A stretch of DNA of 56,763 bases from a virus. The stretch's first letter is position 1. Every line of letters begins with the position of its first letter. The translations under genes were made by a program, and so were the position numbers. The notes beneath the pieces were generated by a model. The model had not been told where the DNA came from. It did no database searches and worked only from the letters and a program-made list of their open reading frames with translations. The stretch is from positions 1-56,763 of the IMG/VR virus record IMGVR_UViG_3300048672_000414. The stretch is one strand, 5' to 3'. Positions 17,201 through 24,928 of this stretch are shown piece after piece.

Positions 17201-18298
17201 GGGTATAAAGTAACCGAAGCTTTGGTAAACCTAGCCGGCGGACTACAAAACTTTATCGACGGTACTACGTTCTATCAAGAAAACTTCTTAACTGAACGTG
17301 AGCGTCTAGCTCCAGTACTTAAATCGACCGGAGATGAGTTAGGTAGAATAGTAAAAATGCTTGGCTATACAGTACCAGATGGGGCTATAGATACCCGTGA
17401 AGAGTTTACTAAGCTTGTAAAAAGCTTAGACTTAACTACTGATACAGGGCAAAAAGCGTATACTGCCTTAATGAATGTTGCACCAGGATTCGACAAGCTA
17501 ATGGATTACGTAGATCAGTTTACTTCTGATGCCATTAGCAAGATGAGTGACTTGGCAAAAACATTTAAGGACTTCGCTAAGCAGATATCAGATTTTAGAA
17601 GTGGACTGCTGCTAGGTAGTTTATCTACAGCTACCCCGCTAGAAAAACTATCTGCGGCAAAAACTGACTACTCTAAAACGCTGGCTGCAGCAATGGGTGG
17701 AGATAAGGATGCCTTAGGAAAGCTTACTTCCAGTGCAAGTACGTATCTTGAGCAGGCTAAGTCTATGTATGCTAGTAGCTCTACTTATACGGATATTTTT
17801 AATCAGGTTAATCAGCAGTTAGCAGATGCAGAAAAATATGCAGGAGACACAGCGGATTTAGCCCAACAGCAAGTAGATGCATTAAATGCACATACTCAAA
17901 TTTTAGCTAATATTGATGCAGGAATATCCAAACTAGCAGGAATCGACCCTATTCAAGCAGCCGCGACGGGCGGTTGGAGGCAGGGCTTAACACTTGTTGG
18001 GGAAAAAGGTCCTGAAATAGTGGACTTCCAAACGCCAGGTAGAGTTTATACCGCCGATCAAACCCGCGGGATGTTCTCTGCACCTGTCGGTGGAAACCAG
18101 CAGGCAGTTGTAGCAGAACTACAGGCACTACGCAAAGAAGTTGCACAGCTACGCCAAGATCAGCAGCAACAAACCGGCGACTTGATTAATACTAATTATG
18201 ACGCCACAAATACGCTAGCCGCCCACGTTGTAGACGCAGTAGCTAAGTCTACTGTAGACGCAAACTGGCAGTCTAGAACACAGGTAACACTTAAGTAA
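11300..18298 (+). CDS. Tail tape measure protein
   Basis: 2332 residues, the largest gene in the window. Long Ala/Lys/Glu/Gln-rich predicted coiled coils (about 330-560 and 1000-1560) and hydrophobic stretches near residues 600-640 and 1640-1660 (GWAAAAAVVAAIFGGGG) are typical of tape measures, which set tail length and help DNA delivery. The C-terminus carries GGWRQGLTLVGEKGPEIVDF, a segment common in this family. At about 0.15 nm per helical residue it predicts a tail near 350 nm. ATG 11300 follows AGGAGAAC. It has its own promoter and ends in a double hairpin. Confidence 0.95.
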   Translation: MATQNNVDIKVNVTDGGTTAKATKSAEQYKKTLEDAGKAAASISTGSVGGTAGSRAVAAAAAAPVKTAKTVSQPTGSAAIMDDSSYNAARGAAGATKASARDFAKQSRDLDGLVRVYATFAANIYAVGAAFRALSDAAATENLVKGLDSLGAASGKNLGFLSKQLVVATDGAISLKDAMTAVATASSAGMGSSQIKEIAVVASKASQALGVNMADAMSRLSRGITKLEPELLDELGIFTKVGEATSKYALAVGKSVTSLSDFEKRQAFANAVIAEGKKKFEELDTVTNPYDKLLASVTNLSTEGLGLVNKVLGPIIKLLSESPTALLGIFAAVGSALIKQAIPALGAWRESLAKSAEASAASAERIHTTFMEYSVDKDIAESAKRLKPAQEKVAKNLAEGQDLLASTLSKRSKILASAMLPNVNAEGLVKSLDTEISKRNVALDITAAKRDAEYAKGEKANQTLLGVLDRRITRQHEELLNLGEARDIYKDTANIVKKIQEDTEKFDNRNIKLFSFERGFKDSGEWMRKRIADAAQASATSKGILSAAGSDTATKGTIAAFKNLFDSIKNGIPKVDEFGEAIVGANGKVERIGKGLTGIPAILTKVTGSLLIAGSAIGTFLSSIQPILIVLELLVVAYGVFDSVASKAAKQQEAFNTATAGVESATKTAADTLTLYTQKKKEAFTIDAISAYTNAISGASDALRDQIIAFQDYKKSANIWDDLKDGIASVFGKGNLDKLQKGAVDSLKTTMNMLDYSSNSGASKTSLITSIFGDKAQFKDLNASTKELNKAFDGLTDAEREAKINKIAAAVENVRKSEEYATNAAKAFLESLSAVDKVVDQIIQANAFSDLQGKLGIELVQAAQKLAMALSDPLKALTDLAALGKDPKALAALNIAPDSSAMSALKQAVTYERQLNDLTKERKLAEDAKVLAEAGKGTRASALQKAESNVPFFGDLGGTTSSTARLRGAAVKGDIQDAKAKLDEIAKKIKDAQREATSFASNQISLVTQIAQTGFDRIQLGLKRAQEQAQIGVARTALNIAAGAGANTADKEFALKMQELKIQESLIEANYNVQLATIKNTQELEKLNINLQQGEAARLKASSLPEEQIAGQALEKSLAQRKRIIDLAEGKSSKQDLLSMRGSSVEAQAAIARRNELLIPGMQKDAALAATRGQAQSAELERQAKINAEELRNKEAKLNLENQILATQQEQVNLANQLGISSTDQLIDLKYALQFKQASNEADAKRAAVEAKIKDLKVAGITSGPEYERLAGEQGIYTQTLKQITAEETLKKLKLEYSKLDEKGAEYKKRINKEYELTLEDLRIENSLLSSNIVLEQLSIDAKSQLGAIDAQSAIIAKANLELRKEDIRYAEDALKLENDVANKKRDAADAAAKTALALNATQGKGLDSPEMQAFRQAQDSQDAAERAYQTALKNQSAAKTLSDINKQGINDTKALNLELERQKQLFADITAATESLAAIFGTVGESVGKFAETLAKVSLQNEANKKGMADNKKLQTDLLEKQKQGVDITQALSDAKEEESRLTKKSQKDELNGNIAVVASAKKMFGEKTAAAKALGDIEKVLHVQRIAMDLKEMVQKLFTDTAETNSKLTAEATQTGATEAGFLARTGTYISEIFAKFTATMGPWGWAAAAAVVAAIFGGGGGSSAPFVATAEQQQKVQGTAMSYNSTGSLVQTNRGVFGDTTAKSESIAKSLDIIESTSVEGLSYYNGMLDALKQIRDNTGTAAKNLYNIPGLRAGSLSGTIEGTNTSGGLLGIGGLFSKSVTKDIIDSGIKLSGTFGELVRGISSTIQTFETVSTTVKKSGFLGIGGSTSTSVDTTYQDLLGLDPKSFKALVDSLNNANNLVMSIAKTADLDLTAVQSTLDALSVDKTISLRGLKGEDFTKELSSVIGQILDDASSAIFTQFEQFAQFGEGMLETVVRVIDANTKVKQSLENSFISISNILGENGYKVTEALVNLAGGLQNFIDGTTFYQENFLTERERLAPVLKSTGDELGRIVKMLGYTVPDGAIDTREEFTKLVKSLDLTTDTGQKAYTALMNVAPGFDKLMDYVDQFTSDAISKMSDLAKTFKDFAKQISDFRSGLLLGSLSTATPLEKLSAAKTDYSKTLAAAMGGDKDALGKLTSSASTYLEQAKSMYASSSTYTDIFNQVNQQLADAEKYAGDTADLAQQQVDALNAHTQILANIDAGISKLAGIDPIQAAATGGWRQGLTLVGEKGPEIVDFQTPGRVYTADQTRGMFSAPVGGNQQAVVAELQALRKEVAQLRQDQQQQTGDLINTNYDATNTLAAHVVDAVAKSTVDANWQSRTQVTLK

Positions 18299-18300
18299 TA

Positions 18301-18361
18301 AAATAGGGCTATAACTTAGCCCTATTTTTAAAGTAAGCATATATGCTTACTTTAAAAATAG
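18301..18361 (+). terminator. Terminator overlapped by a 40-bp perfect palindrome
   Basis: Hairpin 1 has 11-bp arms (18301-18311, 18317-18327) and a 5-nt loop, ending in a short T-run. A 40-bp perfect palindrome covers 18322-18361 (centre ATATAT at 18339-18344). The two share 18322-18327. The palindrome ends one to three bases before the AAGGAG ribosome site of the next gene. The arrangement repeats that at 6670-6732. The sequence is certain; the regulatory role is inferred. Confidence 0.75.
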
Positions 18362-18372
18362 AAAGGAGCATT

Positions 18373-19893
18373 ATGCTTAACTATCAAACTTGGCTTGAGA
18401 AACAGAATACTATACGAATTTTGTTAGTACAGGTGGACGTGCTATACAACGGTACAACTACTACTAAATACTTTAGTACCCACGGCGTAACTGTGGACGG
18501 TATAGAATATCCAGCGATTATGCGTAACGGGTTTTCGTTAACTGAAAGTATTAGCTTAGAGTATACCGCTAATATTAGTTATGGGGATATAGAGGTAATT
18601 AATGGAAATGGAGAACTAGATATTTGGATTACTTCGCAATATGTATGGGTAAATAAACCTATCCGAGTATATGTAGGTGAACTGCCCCAAGCCGGAGCTA
18701 CTTCTACTATCGGAGACTTTGAGCAGATATTTAATGGGGTAGTTTCCGATATTGACTCAAAAGATAGGTATACCCTAAACCTAAAAGTGCGCGATAAGCT
18801 AGAGAAGTTAAATACCAGTATTAGTGAAGCCCTGTTAGGTAACTACTATAATGGCGTAGATAACGTAGATACTAGCGTATACGTAAACCAAAATAATAAT
18901 AGCATTAGGCCAGTTTGTTTTGGGGAAGTATTTAATATAACTCCGCTATTGAGTGACCCCGTAAACTTACACTACATGGTTAATACCATAGACGTAGAGC
19001 GTATTATTGAAGTACGAGATAACGGAGTGCCTGTTTTATTTACTCAAACTAGCCCAGTACCTGCAGGCAGTTTCCAGCTATTAAAATCTCCAGTAGGTAT
19101 AGTTACTTGCTCAGTGCAAGGTACAAAGCAAGTAGTAAGTACCTCAACCGGAGCAGTTACTGCAGGATACAGTGACTCTGGAAGTAATACAATTTTAACC
19201 ATATTACGACTATACGGCAAAGCTTTAGACTCTACGGAAATAGACTTAGCAAGTTTTACTACTCTAGGAACATATAGTGTAGGCGTATATTTATCCGAGC
19301 GTGCAAATGTACTAAAAGTATGTCAAGATATTGCTCGAGACTGTGGACACGTACTTACTATTACACGCCAGGGTAAGGTTCGTTTAGTCGATTTAAAGAT
19401 ACCTAATACCTATGTAGCTTCTATTACAGAATCCGATATTCTGTTAAATACTCTGTCTATAAGTAAAAAATTAGATGTAATTGCAGGTGTAAAGTTAGGA
19501 TACAGTAAAAACTATACTCAACAGCCAAACCTACTTACCGCAATACCACAGCAACATAAAGACTTTTATGCCTCAGACTATACTGAAAGCGTAAAGCAGG
19601 ACTTAAGTGTAAAATCAGCCTATAGTATTACTGTAGAACCGGCCCTGCAGGAAACATATCTAATTGATGGTAATGAAACGGATGTTGTAAGTTTATCTAT
19701 GTTAAACTTATTCAAAGTACCTCGTATAGTGTATAAATTTACAGGTACGGCAAGGTTACTAAGCGTGCAGTTAGGGGATGGCATACAATTGTCCAATATT
19801 AGTAGGTTTGGACTTAGTTCAAGTATTGGTTTAGTTATAAGTACCTCTCCAAACTGGACGCGTGGTACTATTGATTTAGAGGTATTAGTATAA
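18373..19893 (+). CDS. Tail tip / baseplate hub-like protein
   Basis: 506 residues from ATG 18373, which follows AAGGAG. The open frame extends to 18343, but that start lies inside the palindrome. The protein is rich in beta strands. It lies directly after the tape measure, where distal tail and hub proteins are encoded. Segments such as VDVLYNGTTTTKYFSTHGVT, YGDIEVINGNGELD and IFNGVVSDIDSKD suggest a distal-tail or hub fold that measures and defines surfaces at the tail tip. No catalytic motif was recognised. The tail fibre gene begins two bases after its stop. Confidence 0.6.
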   Translation: MLNYQTWLEKQNTIRILLVQVDVLYNGTTTTKYFSTHGVTVDGIEYPAIMRNGFSLTESISLEYTANISYGDIEVINGNGELDIWITSQYVWVNKPIRVYVGELPQAGATSTIGDFEQIFNGVVSDIDSKDRYTLNLKVRDKLEKLNTSISEALLGNYYNGVDNVDTSVYVNQNNNSIRPVCFGEVFNITPLLSDPVNLHYMVNTIDVERIIEVRDNGVPVLFTQTSPVPAGSFQLLKSPVGIVTCSVQGTKQVVSTSTGAVTAGYSDSGSNTILTILRLYGKALDSTEIDLASFTTLGTYSVGVYLSERANVLKVCQDIARDCGHVLTITRQGKVRLVDLKIPNTYVASITESDILLNTLSISKKLDVIAGVKLGYSKNYTQQPNLLTAIPQQHKDFYASDYTESVKQDLSVKSAYSITVEPALQETYLIDGNETDVVSLSMLNLFKVPRIVYKFTGTARLLSVQLGDGIQLSNISRFGLSSSIGLVISTSPNWTRGTIDLEVLV

Positions 19894-19894
19894 G

Positions 19895-22558
19895 ATGGCT
19901 ACACTGATAAAAAATACTAGAAACAAACTACTTGCTGAAGCTAGTACAAGAATATTGGGTACCGGCGTTGCTATTACTTCTAATAATATGAGTAGTATTA
20001 CGGTACCAAAAAATGCTACTATACCTACCCCGGCAGCCTTTGTTCTAGACGCTATAGCTTTAGGTTTTTTACAGCCTACCTATGTTTGGCAGTATAAGTT
20101 TAGTAGTCAAACAGCATGGACTAGTATTCCTGATACAACTAGCTCTATATCAGTAACCTTAGATAGTGCCTGGCTTACCTCAGCAGGTACAGATACTATT
20201 GTGCAATATATGGTTACAGTATCCGAGAGTGCGTCAGGGTATACCTCGTCAGTACCTCCAGCCTCATTTACTCTGTATACCCCCATACTTCGTGAGGGGG
20301 TACGCGGGCCAAGTACTGTGCTATTAACCTTATTTAAACGCACTAGTACTAGTACTGCGCCAAGCGTTACGTACACCCAGATAAACTCCACATATAACTA
20401 CGTAGATGGCACTATTACAGGTCAGCCGGATGGGTGGACCTTAACCGCACCTAATAATACTAATGATCAGTACCTATGGTGTATTCAGTTATCTATAAAC
20501 AGTACCTTGGATAGCTATACTTTTCCTAATACGCTATGGCCAACTACTGCTGTATTATACACTAAAAGTGGAACAAATGGCCCTTATGTAGAAATTAGTG
20601 GGCTAACAACTATTTATAAAAATAGTGGGGGAGCACTTACTCCAGCTACGCTTAGTTTAAGTGCCTCTACTACTAATATAGATAGTCCGGGTCATACGTG
20701 GACGGTTACAGGGGCCACTCCTACTTCCGGCACAGGGCCTACAATTACTATTACTCCTAGCGGTACAGCGCCCGTAGGAGTAACTATGACTACTACGGGT
20801 ACTAATATTACAGGTAGTATAACTGTGTCTAGAACTATGGCTATAGTAGATCAGGGAACCCCTGGTCAAGCTGGGGCCAATGGAGTAATGTCCGCCTACC
20901 CATCTATATATAGATGGGTAGCTGGAACTACGGCTCCAGCTAGGCCTATAACAACTAGTACATACACTTGGAGCACTGGCGCTTATACGGCCCCAACAAA
21001 CTGGAGTACGGTAGCACCATCAAACACTAATAGTAATTATACTCTATGGCAAATTACAGTCCCATTATCAGTAACAGCTACTACCACCACTAGTACTTTA
21101 GACTGGACCAATACAGCATATACCATACGCGCTATTGCGTATAACGGGGCTGATGGGTCTAGTGGGGTAGATGGGCTTAACGGTACAGCTATGTACCTAA
21201 TAGATAGAGGTACTAGTACTATTAGTACCTCACCTACTGCTAGCGAAGTATATGCAAAGCTAGGTAGGTATGCTGTTGCTGGGGATATTGCCACTACCTT
21301 ATATAGTAGCGGCACAGCCTCAAAAACATGGCAGGCTACTGGTACAGGATCAGGAGCTACCTGGGCACTAGTTACAACCTATCTATCAGGGTCTTTAATA
21401 GTACAGAACACAATTACTGGTGATAAACTAACTGCAAATACAATTACTGCATCCAAGCTATCCAGCTCCAGTACTGTTGGGGCAGACGGAACATTTAATT
21501 TAGATACTTCTAGTATTCCCGTAAACGGTAAATATGCAACCGGACAATTTTATACCAGTGGGGCTGCTAAGTACGGCGTCTCCGGACTATCTACTAATGC
21601 CTCCTCTTCTGCTGGCGGCGTACTGGGCGGTGGGTGCTCAGCAGGTATGGGAGTTGGAGCATTTAATGCAAAAACCAGCGCTTTTAGTACTTTTAATACC
21701 GCATGTGCTTTAGGCACTACTAGTTCGGCAGGCTACTATAAATTCCATAGAAGCGCGGGAGACCAATTAGCAATTCCGAATACGGAAATTAATATATGTA
21801 CCTCGGGAGACGGCATACAGGGTAATTACTATAGTGAAACTGAAAGTTACCAGCGATTAAGTTTTTATTTAAATAACAATGTTACCATGTACGCCGGTGT
21901 ATTCCGTTACCATAATACCAGCGGGACTATAGTAACAGAAGCAAGTCTAGGTGGAGCTACATACGCAGTAAATGTACCTACTGGAAAGGGCTCTTCTTAC
22001 TTTGGCGGAGTAGTAGTACCTTTTACGGCCGCACACGATGGCATCATATCTGACTATGCTGATGTAGTTCCGGGTGATATTATTGTAGATATTGAAGTAC
22101 TTAAACGAGTAGATATATCTAATAGTATAGTAAGGATGGAAGCCTCAACCTTTACCAACCAAAAAGGTGTTGTTGGTGTTTGTAATGAAATATTTGAAAA
22201 ACCCCCACAAGATTGGCTACCTAGTTCTGCTCAGCAAGAATATGTATATGCTATGGATGAGGATATTTCGCAGCGCCCAGCACCGGATACCTATACTAAC
22301 CCAGGGTATTACCCAGTACCCGAAGGCATGCGAGTACTGCATGTAAATGCAATAGGAGAAGGTTTAATTAACGTATGCGGTGAAGGCGGGGATATTGAGC
22401 GAGGAGATTTAATAGTTACAAGCTCTATACGTGGAAAAGGTATGCGGCAACAAGATGATATTGTACGTAATACTACAGTAGCCAAAGCCAGGGAGTCCGT
22501 TACCTTCGATTCTACTACTCAAGTTAAGCAGATAGCCTGTATTTATATGTGCGGCTAA
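19895..22558 (+). CDS. Tail fibre / host-specificity protein
   Basis: 887 residues, Thr/Ser/Gly-rich. Repeated modules with PTSGTGPTI, QGTPGQAGANG and NGADGSSGVDG mix Ig-like and short collagen-like turns, then a fibre of low complexity. The segment IVQNTITGDKLTANTITASK resembles triple-stranded stalk repeats. The C-terminal 130 residues (GDIIVDIEVL, INVCGEGGDIERGDLIVTSS, RQQDDIVRNTTVAKARESV) look like a compact folding or receptor domain found on phage fibres. It is probably the central tail fibre that contacts the host. It follows the hub-like gene with almost no gap. Confidence 0.75.
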   Translation: MATLIKNTRNKLLAEASTRILGTGVAITSNNMSSITVPKNATIPTPAAFVLDAIALGFLQPTYVWQYKFSSQTAWTSIPDTTSSISVTLDSAWLTSAGTDTIVQYMVTVSESASGYTSSVPPASFTLYTPILREGVRGPSTVLLTLFKRTSTSTAPSVTYTQINSTYNYVDGTITGQPDGWTLTAPNNTNDQYLWCIQLSINSTLDSYTFPNTLWPTTAVLYTKSGTNGPYVEISGLTTIYKNSGGALTPATLSLSASTTNIDSPGHTWTVTGATPTSGTGPTITITPSGTAPVGVTMTTTGTNITGSITVSRTMAIVDQGTPGQAGANGVMSAYPSIYRWVAGTTAPARPITTSTYTWSTGAYTAPTNWSTVAPSNTNSNYTLWQITVPLSVTATTTTSTLDWTNTAYTIRAIAYNGADGSSGVDGLNGTAMYLIDRGTSTISTSPTASEVYAKLGRYAVAGDIATTLYSSGTASKTWQATGTGSGATWALVTTYLSGSLIVQNTITGDKLTANTITASKLSSSSTVGADGTFNLDTSSIPVNGKYATGQFYTSGAAKYGVSGLSTNASSSAGGVLGGGCSAGMGVGAFNAKTSAFSTFNTACALGTTSSAGYYKFHRSAGDQLAIPNTEINICTSGDGIQGNYYSETESYQRLSFYLNNNVTMYAGVFRYHNTSGTIVTEASLGGATYAVNVPTGKGSSYFGGVVVPFTAAHDGIISDYADVVPGDIIVDIEVLKRVDISNSIVRMEASTFTNQKGVVGVCNEIFEKPPQDWLPSSAQQEYVYAMDEDISQRPAPDTYTNPGYYPVPEGMRVLHVNAIGEGLINVCGEGGDIERGDLIVTSSIRGKGMRQQDDIVRNTTVAKARESVTFDSTTQVKQIACIYMCG

Positions 22559-22571
22559 CCTAAGGAACGCT

Positions 22572-23297
22572 ATGGCCAATAAATTACGTATACTATATAA
22601 AAATTTACTAACAGCCGCAACAGCCGGGGGCGTATCCGCCCCAAACCTGTTGACGGATACTAAGTCCCAAACAGCCAGCGGCACTACGTTTGTACTTACA
22701 ACTACTAGCGTAATAGGTCCGGTTGCCGTTATCGCTGTGCTAGCAGAAAATCCTGGTTCGGTAACTATGACGGTTACAGGACAAACAGCCTTAACAGAGG
22801 CAACTACCACAGAGGCTAGTGGTAACGCTAGTGGGTACGGTGGGGTCAAGTACGTTGCTAAGTACTTTACGCTTGCAAGCGGCACTACTAGTTTTACAGT
22901 CACTTTTAACCAAAGTGTAAAAGTAAGCAGGTTCATAGTAGGTAATTACTGGGAACCTAAATATAATACTAGCTTTGGTATTTCTGTTGGTTATGAGGAT
23001 GCTACGCAGTTTGAGCGCCTTCAAAGCGGAGACTTATACGCTACACTGGCTCCTAGGTATAAAACCCTGAGCTTTGAGCTTCAGTACGTCGATGCTAGTG
23101 AAAAGTTTAAGCTGTACGAAATCCTGCGAGGTATAGGTAAAACAAAGCCCATATTTATATCCGCATTTCCTGACCAGCTGAGTGACCAAGAGCAAGAACA
23201 AATGTACTCGATATATGGTAGACTAACCAGTCTACCTCCAATAAGTTACAGAATATTTACCATATACAGCTCTCAGTTTGAAGTACAAGAATTTTAA
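22572..23297 (+). CDS. Minor tail protein of unknown function
   Basis: 241 residues, last gene of the tail operon, ended by a strong terminator at 23301. The N-terminal 115 residues are Thr/Val/Ala-rich beta strand (SVTMTVTGQTALTEATTT), like a decoration domain. The C-terminal part (NTSFGISVGYEDATQF, FELQYVDASEKFKLYEIL, KPIFISAFPDQLSDQEQEQ) resembles small tail-tip proteins that follow the fibre gene in related phages. AAGGA lies before ATG 22572. The structural role is inferred from place. Confidence 0.55.
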   Translation: MANKLRILYKNLLTAATAGGVSAPNLLTDTKSQTASGTTFVLTTTSVIGPVAVIAVLAENPGSVTMTVTGQTALTEATTTEASGNASGYGGVKYVAKYFTLASGTTSFTVTFNQSVKVSRFIVGNYWEPKYNTSFGISVGYEDATQFERLQSGDLYATLAPRYKTLSFELQYVDASEKFKLYEILRGIGKTKPIFISAFPDQLSDQEQEQMYSIYGRLTSLPPISYRIFTIYSSQFEVQEF

Positions 23298-23300
23298 CTC

Positions 23301-23327
23301 TACCAGCCGCAAGGCTGGTATTTTTTT
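23301..23327 (+). terminator. Rho-independent terminator after the tail operon
   Basis: TACCAGCC (23301-23308), GCAA loop, GGCTGGTA (23313-23320) and seven T residues (23321-23327). The lysis promoter begins four bases later. Confidence 0.92.
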
Positions 23328-23330
23328 ATA

Positions 23331-23359
23331 TTGACAACCACATGCCCTCATGGTATAAT
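23331..23359 (+). promoter_or_regulatory. Consensus promoter of the lysis cassette
   Basis: TTGACA (23331-23336), 17-nt spacer ending CCCTCATGG, TATAAT (23354-23359). Third and clearest member of the CCCTCRTGG rightward promoter family. Confidence 0.88.
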
Positions 23360-23419
23360 AGTACAAAATTAGAGGGTAATTTTAAAATGCCCGTACTTTA
23401 ACCTAGTAGAAAGACCACT

Positions 23420-23749
23420 ATGCTACCAGAAGATATTTCTACGCTCACTGGCGGAGTCATTGCTAGCGTTTTTGCCACCTTATTTCTCCTGCAAAAATTC
23501 TTTATGGGATGGAAATCGGACAAGGCCGAAAACTCGATTATTACCCTAATGCACACCGAACTGGAGCGTTTAAGTGATCAAAACGCCAAACTAAGTGTAG
23601 AGCTTGGTAAATTGCAAGAAGAAATTATTGCACTAAATACAGAATTACGCGCCTTAACCGCAGAGAACCAGCGCCTACACAGCGAAGTAAATTTGCTAAC
23701 AGATGAGGTATCGCGTCTGCACGGAATGTTAAAAGGAGAGGCTAAATGA
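23420..23749 (+). CDS. Membrane-anchored coiled-coil protein, spanin-like
   Basis: 109 residues. A single N-terminal membrane segment (about 9-27, TGGVIASVFATLFLLQKFF) is followed by a nearly continuous heptad coiled coil (about 40-104). This layout resembles inner-membrane spanins, which disrupt the outer membrane in Gram-negative lysis. It is the first gene after the lysis promoter. No obvious outer-membrane spanin partner was found nearby. Its stop overlaps the next start (ATGA). A holin-associated role is the alternative. Confidence 0.5.
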   Translation: MLPEDISTLTGGVIASVFATLFLLQKFFMGWKSDKAENSIITLMHTELERLSDQNAKLSVELGKLQEEIIALNTELRALTAENQRLHSEVNLLTDEVSRLHGMLKGEAK

Positions 23750-23883
23750 CTCCAGCAAAAATTAATTATAAAATCTACCAAGGCAGTACCTTTCAGGAGG
23801 CTTATCGTTGGGAGTCAGAAACAAAAACATACCTTCATATTACTAATATAGCTAAAAGTGCTCCGTGTATAATTACTACCTGA
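23746..23883 (+). pseudogene. Truncated 45-residue phage protein remnant
   Basis: Starts at ATG 23746 (ATGA overlap) with a very strong site (AGGAGAG). The 45 residues (MTPAKINYKIYQGSTFQEAY, then RWESETKTYL and CIITT) resemble only the N-terminus of a family of longer virion-associated phage proteins, as far as I can judge from recall. The frame stops where the family would continue into a second half, and the next codons also contain a stop. It could be a decayed gene or a functional short form. Confidence 0.45.
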
Positions 23884-23893
23884 GTACACTAAC

Positions 23894-24031
23894 ATGACCC
23901 TAAACTATAGCAAACTATTGAAAAAAGCAGGCGAAACAGCAACAGGAGCCGGCTCGGCCCTTGTCGCCGTTGCTATCACCTTTCACGCAACTCTAGAACT
24001 AGTAGGTATATTATGCTCGAAACTCTTTTAG
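23894..24031 (+). CDS. Small hydrophobic protein in the lysis cassette
   Basis: 45 residues (ATG 23894 to TAG 24031), overlapping the next gene by 19 bp in another frame. A basic N-terminus (YSKLLKKAGE) precedes one hydrophobic stretch of about 22 residues (GAGSALVAVAITFHATLELV). It could be a small holin or antiholin, but the ribosome site is weak and no family was recognised. Confidence 0.35.
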   Translation: MTLNYSKLLKKAGETATGAGSALVAVAITFHATLELVGILCSKLF

Positions 24032-24483
24032 GCGGTGTATTTGGCGGAGCACTACGCCTAGCTCCAGAAGTAATGAAGCTTTGGGATCGCCGCGACGAAC
24101 GCAAGCACGAACTCCAGATGCTGGATCGGGAGTTTGAGTTTGCCAAAGCACGAGCAGAAACCACACTACGACAAGTAGATGCTGACGTGCAGGTATCGCA
24201 ATTTGAGGCACTTACCTCAGCCTTTCAAGAGCAGTCACAAACCGCCCAAGCCGCGGGCAAATTTGTAGCTGCCGTCAGCGCACTAGTACGACCACTAGTT
24301 ACGTATATCTTTATTACCCTATATGCACTAGTAAAGCTAGCTGCATACATTCTAGCACTACAGCAAGGTGGTGCATGGGCCCCTGTGTTGGTAGCTATGT
24401 GGGGTGTGGACGATATGGCTGTGCTAAACATGATTCTGGGCTTCTGGTTTGTAGGCAGAGTATATGAGCGCAGCAACAAGTAA
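24013..24483 (+). CDS. Holin, GTA three-TM type (probable)
   Basis: 156 residues. The N-terminus (LGGVFGGALRLAPEVMKLWD) and a charged helical linker (RRDERKHELQMLDREFEFAK) are followed by hydrophobic segments at about 86-110 (VSALVRPLVTYIFITLYALV), 108-122 and 129-148. This pattern resembles holins of gene-transfer-agent and tailed-phage type, with three membrane segments. It lies directly before the lysozyme and overlaps it by 20 bp, the classical holin-endolysin pairing. It would form the lesions that release the lysozyme. Confidence 0.75.
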   Translation: MLETLLGGVFGGALRLAPEVMKLWDRRDERKHELQMLDREFEFAKARAETTLRQVDADVQVSQFEALTSAFQEQSQTAQAAGKFVAAVSALVRPLVTYIFITLYALVKLAAYILALQQGGAWAPVLVAMWGVDDMAVLNMILGFWFVGRVYERSNK

Positions 24484-24928
24484 AGCTTTAGTAGTAGCCT
24501 CAGACTTATGCAGGCTGTTCGAAGGCTTCTCTAGCAAGCCTTATATATGTCCAGCAGGGTACGCTACTATAGGCTATGGCACTGTATATAAACCAGACGG
24601 CTCGCAGGTAACCATGCAACATAATCCCATTAGTCGGGAGCTAGCAGAAAGCTGGCTACTACACGAGCTAGAACATAACTATATGAGCGGAGTACTAGCC
24701 GCTAGCCCAACCCTGGTAGAAAATCCACTAGTGTTGGCTGCGATGACCGACTTTGCATATAACCTGGGCGTAGCACGCTACAGGGCAAGTACCCTGCGAC
24801 GATGTGTGGATGCTAAAAACTGGGTTGGCGCACGTCAAGAATTATTGCGGTGGATACGCGGAGCCGGTAAGGTACTACCAGGCTTAGTAAAGCGGCGTGA
24901 GGCAGAAGCCCACCTACTACCAAATTAA
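24464..24928 (+). CDS. Endolysin, GH24 lysozyme
   Basis: 154 residues. The motif LFEGFSSKPY (catalytic E20) is followed by C29 and T35 in AGYATIGYGT, exactly at the spacing of the T4 lysozyme triad E11-D20-T26, with Cys in the Asp position. Cys there is seen in other active GH24 lysozymes. There is no convincing N-terminal signal, so it should rely on the upstream holin. It cleaves the NAM-NAG bond of peptidoglycan. Confidence 0.9.
   Translation: MSAATSKALVVASDLCRLFEGFSSKPYICPAGYATIGYGTVYKPDGSQVTMQHNPISRELAESWLLHELEHNYMSGVLAASPTLVENPLVLAAMTDFAYNLGVARYRASTLRRCVDAKNWVGARQELLRWIRGAGKVLPGLVKRREAEAHLLPN

Noticed and set aside
18343-18372. Upstream start for the tail-tip gene at 18343
   Set aside because: It lies inside the 40-bp palindrome and has no ribosome site, while ATG 18373 has AAGGAG.
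22409-22936. 175-residue leftward frame across the fibre and minor tail genes
   Set aside because: Spans two convincing rightward genes; no start signals.
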